From the NCBI GenBank assembly GCA_036389375.1, contig DASVQA010000062.1, forward strand, positions 1-17,918: DNA of 17,918 nucleotides. Direction: 5' to 3'. The DNA is from QHXQ01 sp036389375. Its GTDB lineage: Bacteria > Acidobacteriota > Blastocatellia > Pyrinomonadales > Pyrinomonadaceae. Below are positions 14,911 to 17,918 of the stretch, in pieces (the stretch's first letter is position 1; every line of letters begins with the position of its first letter). The notes under the pieces were generated by a model. The model was not told where the DNA came from and searched no databases. It saw only the letters and a program-made list of their open reading frames with translations. The position numbers and the translations under genes are program-made.

Positions 14911-15963
14911 CTAGACCTTCTGTTCGGATTGCGCCGCGCCGCCGTCGAGCCACGGAGCAGGCAGGAACGAACTGATCCGCGAACCCTTGCTCTCGGCGAG
15001 CGCCAGATCGCGCACCAGCTTGCTGACCGCCAGATCGAGCACGCCCAAACCGAAGGGGCTGAAGATGGCGATGCTGTCTGCGTCTCTGCGCGCCGGTGCG
15101 TGCCCGCGCAGGATGTCCGCGAGCGTGCAACGGACGAAGTCGCGGTGGCCGACGAGTTGCTCCGTCAGATGTATGGACGTTTGTGCGCGGCAGACGTGAT
15201 CCACGTCGTCCACGATGTTATCGCCCGCGAGAATCAACTCCGGCGCGAGGTCGCGCAGAGAGATGTGCAGGATGGTGCTGCCGGGCGCGCAGCCATCGAG
15301 TTCGTTGATGTAGGGCTGCCCGGCCGTCGTGGCCATGGAGATGAGCGGGGCGGCGCGCAGGAGCGATGCGAGATCGGGCGCGACCTCGGTCGTCACCGGC
15401 GCGAACGTGGCGGCACATTTTTGCGCGAAGTGCGCTGCACGCGCCGCGTCCAGATCGTAGACGACGAAGTGCGTCAGGTCGGGACAGGCGGCCATGAGCG
15501 AGCGCGCGATCTCGAAATTGATGAGGCCGCAGCCGAGAAAGGCTGCGCGCCGGGTCGGTCTGTCCTGTTGCAAGAGTTGCGCGGCGAGGGCGGCGCTCGC
15601 GGCCGTGCGCTTGGCGCTGATGATCGAGCCTTCGATGATCGCTTCGGGTCGCCCGGTCTGCGGCGAGTTGAGGATCACTACGGCCGAGGCGCGATCAAGG
15701 CCGAGCGCCAGATTGCCCGGAAAGGACGACACCCATTTGATGCCGGCCACGCCGAACTCTTCGCCCAGATAAGCCGGCAGCGCGATGATGCGATTGCGCT
15801 GGTCGGCGGGAAAGCGCAGAAAGGTGGAATGCGGTAACGAGCTATCGCCTTCGGCGTGCGCTTGATAAGCCGCGCCGACGGTGCGGATCAGTTCCGCCTC
15901 GCGGCCCGCCAACAGTGATAGCACCTCGTGACCTTTCAGAATCAGTAGGTCATCGTCATACAT
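14911..15963 (-). CDS. sbnB: SbnB-type N-(1-amino-1-carboxy-2-ethyl)glutamate dehydrogenase
   Basis: A 350-residue member of the ornithine cyclodeaminase/mu-crystallin family. In the staphyloferrin B pathway SbnB oxidatively hydrolyses N-(1-amino-1-carboxy-2-ethyl)-glutamate with NAD+ to L-2,3-diaminopropionate and 2-oxoglutarate. Visible support: GIKWVSSFPGN at 74-84 (substrate-binding Lys76), Rossmann motif LGCGLIN at 143-149, Asp170 at the end of the second strand (VVYD) as expected for NAD, and FSPFGLGVLD at 301-310, characteristic of this subgroup. Length matches the family (about 335-350). The start ATG 15963 has AGAGG 7 nt upstream and overlaps the end of sbnA by 22 bp, so the two are translationally coupled. 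Adjacency to the SbnA homologue makes diaminopropionate synthesis much more likely than ornithine cyclodeamination. The released 2-oxoglutarate is also the co-substrate of the oxygenase two genes downstream. Confidence 0.93.
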   Translation of the reverse strand: MYDDDLLILKGHEVLSLLAGREAELIRTVGAAYQAHAEGDSSLPHSTFLRFPADQRNRIIALPAYLGEEFGVAGIKWVSSFPGNLALGLDRASAVVILNSPQTGRPEAIIEGSIISAKRTAASAALAAQLLQQDRPTRRAAFLGCGLINFEIARSLMAACPDLTHFVVYDLDAARAAHFAQKCAATFAPVTTEVAPDLASLLRAAPLISMATTAGQPYINELDGCAPGSTILHISLRDLAPELILAGDNIVDDVDHVCRAQTSIHLTEQLVGHRDFVRCTLADILRGHAPARRDADSIAIFSPFGLGVLDLAVSKLVRDLALAESKGSRISSFLPAPWLDGGAAQSEQKV

Positions 15964-16961
15964 GCTTGAGCCTCTTCCGTACCCTGCCAGAGATTTGAAA
16001 CCAGATCGACTTGTTCGCGGCTGAAATGTTGGCGCAGCCAATCGTTGCAATAGATCGTGTCGAGATAACGCTCGCCCCGGTCGGGGAAGATGGCGACGCA
16101 GTTTGCGCCCGCCGTGATTTCATGTTTGATCTGTTCGACCGCCATCAGCACCGCGCCGGACGAACCGCCCGCCAGGATCGCTTCGTGCCGCACCAACCGG
16201 CGGCAACCGATCACGCAGTCAATATCGGTGACGTGGATGTAGCGGTCAGCGAGCGTATCCTGAAAGAGTTCGGGCCGGATGGCCGCGCCGTGCCCCGGAA
16301 TCAAACGCTTGCTCTTTTGCCCGCCGAAGATGACGCTGCCGAGCGCGTCCACCGCGATAACTTTCGTCGGCAAGCCATTTTCATGTATGTACTCGGCACA
16401 GCCGCGCAAAGTGCCGCAGGTGCTCGTCGCACAGAACAGGTAATCGAGCGGCTGGTTGAGCGCGGCCAAGATTTCACGCATCGTCTGATGGTGCGCGCGC
16501 GGGTTGAGCACGTTGCCGTATTGATTGGGCCAGAAGTTGTTCGGATGCAGGCGGCGCAACTCCTGCACCCGATTGATGCGCGCCTGCAAATATTCGCCCG
16601 TCGCCGGATCGGGCTGCTCTACGCGGTCAACCTCTGCGCCGTAGACTTTCAGCAGCTTCAGGTTCTGCTCAGTCGTTTTCGGATCGACGACGCAGATGAA
16701 GCGCAGCCCGTAGTAAGAACAGATTTGCGCGAGGCCGATCCCCATGTTGCCGGAACTGGATTCGACCACGACTGTGTCGGGGCGAATCAGCCCCGTCTCA
16801 AGTCCGTGCTTGATGATCGTGAGCGCAGGTCTGTCTTTCGTGCTCCCGCCCGGATTCAAGCCTTCCAACTTGGCGTACAAGTGAAAGGGCCGGTCTTTGA
16901 AGATGTGCTGCAAATGCACGAGCGGGGTGTTACCGATGGCTGCAAGGACGTTGTCGTTCAT
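15942..16961 (-). CDS. sbnA: SbnA-type 2,3-diaminopropionate biosynthesis synthase (PLP)
   Basis: A 339-residue fold-type II PLP enzyme of the cysteine synthase family. SbnA condenses O-phospho-L-serine with the amino group of L-glutamate to give N-(1-amino-1-carboxy-2-ethyl)-glutamate, the substrate of SbnB. The PLP lysine is Lys42 in NPGGSTKDR; the substrate loop is SSSGNMG (68-74); the phosphate-binding loop is STCGT (180-184); GGSSGAV lies near the C-terminus. Cysteine synthases usually have TSGNTG where this has SSSGNMG, and the position beside sbnB settles the pathway. I chose ATG 16961, which has AGAGG 6 nt upstream and begins the family-typical N-terminus (MNDNVLAAIGNTPLVHL); the longer in-frame start at 17033 would add 24 low-complexity residues spanning the hairpin. 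It is the first gene after a 242-bp gap, so a promoter could precede it. It supplies Dap to the assembly line. Confidence 0.94.
   Translation of the reverse strand: MNDNVLAAIGNTPLVHLQHIFKDRPFHLYAKLEGLNPGGSTKDRPALTIIKHGLETGLIRPDTVVVESSSGNMGIGLAQICSYYGLRFICVVDPKTTEQNLKLLKVYGAEVDRVEQPDPATGEYLQARINRVQELRRLHPNNFWPNQYGNVLNPRAHHQTMREILAALNQPLDYLFCATSTCGTLRGCAEYIHENGLPTKVIAVDALGSVIFGGQKSKRLIPGHGAAIRPELFQDTLADRYIHVTDIDCVIGCRRLVRHEAILAGGSSGAVLMAVEQIKHEITAGANCVAIFPDRGERYLDTIYCNDWLRQHFSREQVDLVSNLWQGTEEAQACMTMTY
15971..15978 (-). promoter_or_regulatory. Ribosome binding site of sbnB
   Basis: Minus-strand GGAAGAGG lies 7 nt before ATG 15963, inside the end of sbnA. It fixes the sbnB start and supports coupled translation of the pair; the longer in-frame start at 16050 would lie 87 bp deeper in sbnA without family homology. 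Confidence 0.75.
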
Positions 16962-16967
16962 GGTTAA

Positions 16968-16972
16968 CCTCT
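16968..16972 (-). promoter_or_regulatory. Ribosome binding site of sbnA
   Basis: Minus-strand AGAGG lies 6 nt before ATG 16961. It decides the start in favour of the 339-residue protein over the longer in-frame start at 17033. Confidence 0.75.
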
Positions 16973-16998
16973 GCGAGCCTTTAGCGCACTCGACGCGC

Positions 16999-17024
16999 GA
17001 CCGGCGGCCGCACATTCGCCGGTC
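16999..17024 (-). repeat. 8-bp perfect inverted repeat upstream of sbnA
   Basis: GACCGGCG (16999-17006) and CGCCGGTC (17017-17024) are perfect inverted repeats around a 10-nt spacer. On the minus strand the structure ends 37 nt before the sbnA start codon. It could be an operator-like palindrome or an mRNA hairpin. No T-run follows, so it does not look like a terminator. Confidence 0.45.
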
Positions 17025-17078
17025 ACACGCCAACGCATCAGCTCGTTACGGGGATTAGATTTAGTGAGAGAGTTACGC

Positions 17079-17154
17079 TCGCCCGACAGGCAGTGCCGCG
17101 TTCAGGTCGCAGCAGCGCCGCTGAAGCGACGACCTGCATGGACTTGTCGGGCGA
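17079..17154 (-). repeat. Nested inverted repeat, candidate RNA stem-loop
   Basis: TCGCCCGACA at 17079-17088 is a perfect 10-bp inverted match to TGTCGGGCGA at 17145-17154. Inside it CAGGTCG (17103-17109) pairs with CGACCTG (17130-17136), and CAGC (17113-17116) with GCTG (17120-17123) around a 3-base loop. The stems nest without conflict, giving a branched-rod hairpin on the minus-strand transcript just after the NRPS stop. No U-tract follows on the minus strand, so a simple intrinsic terminator is not supported. It may be a leader structure, an mRNA-stabilising element or a REP-like palindrome. Confidence 0.5.
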
Positions 17155-17203
17155 AGGGGCGCTTGGGTCGTCGCGCAAAGTTTCGTGGTCAAAGGACGGC
17201 CGG

Positions 17204-17918
17204 TTATTGCGCGGGCTTACGCTCATTCAACAAGTCTTTGGCCTCGCCCTCGGCCATCTGCTCCAACTTGGCCAGCATGTGTTGTAGATTCTGTCGCCCG
17301 CGCGGGCGGGCCTGAATCTTTGGTCTGAGACTGCCCGGCTGTTGCTGATTCTGCTCGATCACCCGCGCGAGGCCCGCCACTGTGGGCGTCTCGAACACGC
17401 TGCGTAGCGGTACTTCGATCTGCAAACTCCCACGCACGCGGGCGAGGAGTTGAGTAGCGAGCAAAGAGTGCCCGCCCAACTCGAAGAAGTTATCCTCCAC
17501 ACCTACCCGCTCCACCCGCAGCACCTCCGCCCAGATCCCCACCAGCGTCTCTTCGAGGGCTGTCCGTGGGGCCACATAAGTGTTCTTCAACTCGGGGCGC
17601 GCCTGCTCCGGCTCCGGCAGCGCCTTGCGATCTACCTTCCCATTCGGCGTCAGCGGCAACTCAGCAAGCACGACCAGTGCCGCCGGCACCATGTACTCCG
17701 GTAGCGCCGCCCGTAAGTGCGCCCGCATCTCGGTGAGGTCGAAGGCCGGGCCGGTCGGCTGGCTTGCCACGTACGCCACCAGCCGTTTATCGGCCCCTTC
17801 ATCACGTGCCACCACCACACAGGCGCGCACCGCCTCATGCCGGCTCAAGACCGCCTCTATCTCCCCTAACTCAATCCGGTAGCCTCTGACCTTCACCTGA
17901 TGGTCCATGCGCCCTAAG
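17204..17918 (-). CDS. NRPS C-terminal fragment (end of A domain + PCP), runs off right edge
   Basis: Only the last 237 residues are in the window; the gene begins beyond the right edge. They start in core A8 (LGRMDHQVKVRGYRIELGEIE), continue through A10 (LPLTPNGKVDRKALPEPE) and a PCP with DNFFELGGHSLLATQ, and end in a charged, probably helical tail (about 50 residues) resembling NRPS docking segments. The Met at 17908 is internal to A8 and is not a start. The protein ends after the PCP without E, C or TE, so the peptide must pass to a C domain on another protein; the stand-alone C protein encoded at 13307-14896 is the obvious partner. The specificity pocket lies outside the window, so its substrate cannot be read. 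Being immediately ahead of sbnA-sbnB, it is a reasonable candidate for Dap loading, by position only. Confidence 0.95.
   Translation of the reverse strand, partial: LGRMDHQVKVRGYRIELGEIEAVLSRHEAVRACVVVARDEGADKRLVAYVASQPTGPAFDLTEMRAHLRAALPEYMVPAALVVLAELPLTPNGKVDRKALPEPEQARPELKNTYVAPRTALEETLVGIWAEVLRVERVGVEDNFFELGGHSLLATQLLARVRGSLQIEVPLRSVFETPTVAGLARVIEQNQQQPGSLRPKIQARPRGRQNLQHMLAKLEQMAEGEAKDLLNERKPAQ

Larger units (their letters stand above)
16962..17203 (-). promoter_or_regulatory. Intergenic leader ahead of sbnA (possible promoter region)
   Basis: This 242-bp stretch between the upstream NRPS stop and sbnA is the only sizeable non-coding gap in the window; every other junction overlaps or is 24 bp or less. 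It holds two inverted-repeat structures and an AT-richer patch around 17050-17070 that could include a -10 element (minus-strand TAAATCTAAT), but I see no convincing -35 partner. The short minus-strand frame across it has no recognisable motif. A second promoter for the sbnA-to-NRPS genes is plausible but unproven. Confidence 0.35.

Noticed and set aside
13307..15130. Longer version of the stand-alone C protein starting at 15130
   Set aside because: The 78 extra N-terminal residues are Arg/Ala/Gly-rich, lie inside sbnB on the same strand, and precede the natural NRPS-type N-terminus beginning at ATG 14896.
14911..15963. Annotation as ornithine cyclodeaminase
   Set aside because: The fold is shared, but the overlapping SbnA gene and the FSPFGLGVLD and KWVSSFPGN motifs fit the SbnB role better.
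14929..16967. Plus-strand open frames opposite sbnB (302 codons) and sbnA (318 codons)
   Set aside because: Both lie wholly antisense to well-supported enzymes and encode low-complexity charged sequence without motifs.
16999..17154. Rho-independent terminator between the right-edge NRPS and sbnA
   Set aside because: The inverted repeats are real, but no T-rich run follows either stem on the minus strand, so I list them as structured repeats rather than terminators.
17038..17226. 62-codon minus-strand frame in the gap before sbnA
   Set aside because: It starts inside the upstream NRPS, spans the hairpin, shows no motif and has no clear ribosome binding site; it is more likely non-coding.
1..17918. 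CRISPR arrays, tRNA or rRNA genes, insertion sequences
   Set aside because: No regularly spaced short repeats, no tRNA or rRNA sequence and no transposase were seen; the repeats found are module-level NRPS homology.

Overview
This GC-rich window is an interior slice of a nonribosomal peptide synthetase (NRPS) biosynthetic gene cluster. Every gene I accept lies on the minus strand, so transcription runs from the right edge to the left edge. The host cannot be fixed from sequence alone. GC-rich codon use, tightly packed type-I NRPS genes and a degenerate-type condensation domain suggest a soil or environmental bacterium such as Acidobacteriota or Myxococcota, but that is a low-confidence guess.

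Layout in transcription order: (1) 17918-17204, the C-terminal end of an NRPS (end of an adenylation domain plus a carrier domain), continuing beyond the right edge. (2) A 242-bp gap with inverted repeats, the only real intergenic space. (3) 16961-15942, an SbnA-type PLP enzyme, and (4) 15963-14911, an SbnB-type dehydrogenase; the pair makes L-2,3-diaminopropionate (Dap). (5) 14896-13307, a stand-alone condensation (C) protein with an intact HHxxxDG motif. (6) 13314-12265, a TauD/SyrP-like Fe(II)/2-oxoglutarate oxygenase. (7) 12240-5809, a two-module NRPS C*-A-PCP-C-A-PCP whose first C domain has lost its catalytic histidines. (8) 5809 to beyond position 1, a second NRPS C-A-PCP-C-A... still open at the left edge. 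Genes 3 to 8 overlap or are at most 24 bp apart, so they look like one translationally coupled operon.

Pocket residues read by aligning to the GrsA Phe domain give: module 1 of gene 7 DAWQWGLIDK (Gln-like), module 2 of gene 7 DAAIAAFVWK (no match I recall), module 1 of gene 8 DFWNIGMVHK (the canonical Thr code), and module 2 of gene 8 DATKMGHCG plus an unseen last residue (Asp-like but altered). No epimerization or thioesterase domain is in the window.

The most interesting parts are: the catalytically dead C domain directly after an oxygenase gene and a free-standing active C gene, which suggests a split module in which condensation is supplied in trans and the dead domain may dock the oxygenase; a Thr module followed by an unusual C domain carrying CHAIFDG, a candidate for dehydration of Thr to dehydrobutyrine; and a dedicated Dap supply cassette. 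Together they predict a peptide containing Gln (possibly beta-hydroxylated), Thr or dehydrobutyrine, probably Dap, and an Asp-like residue. I cannot name a known product.
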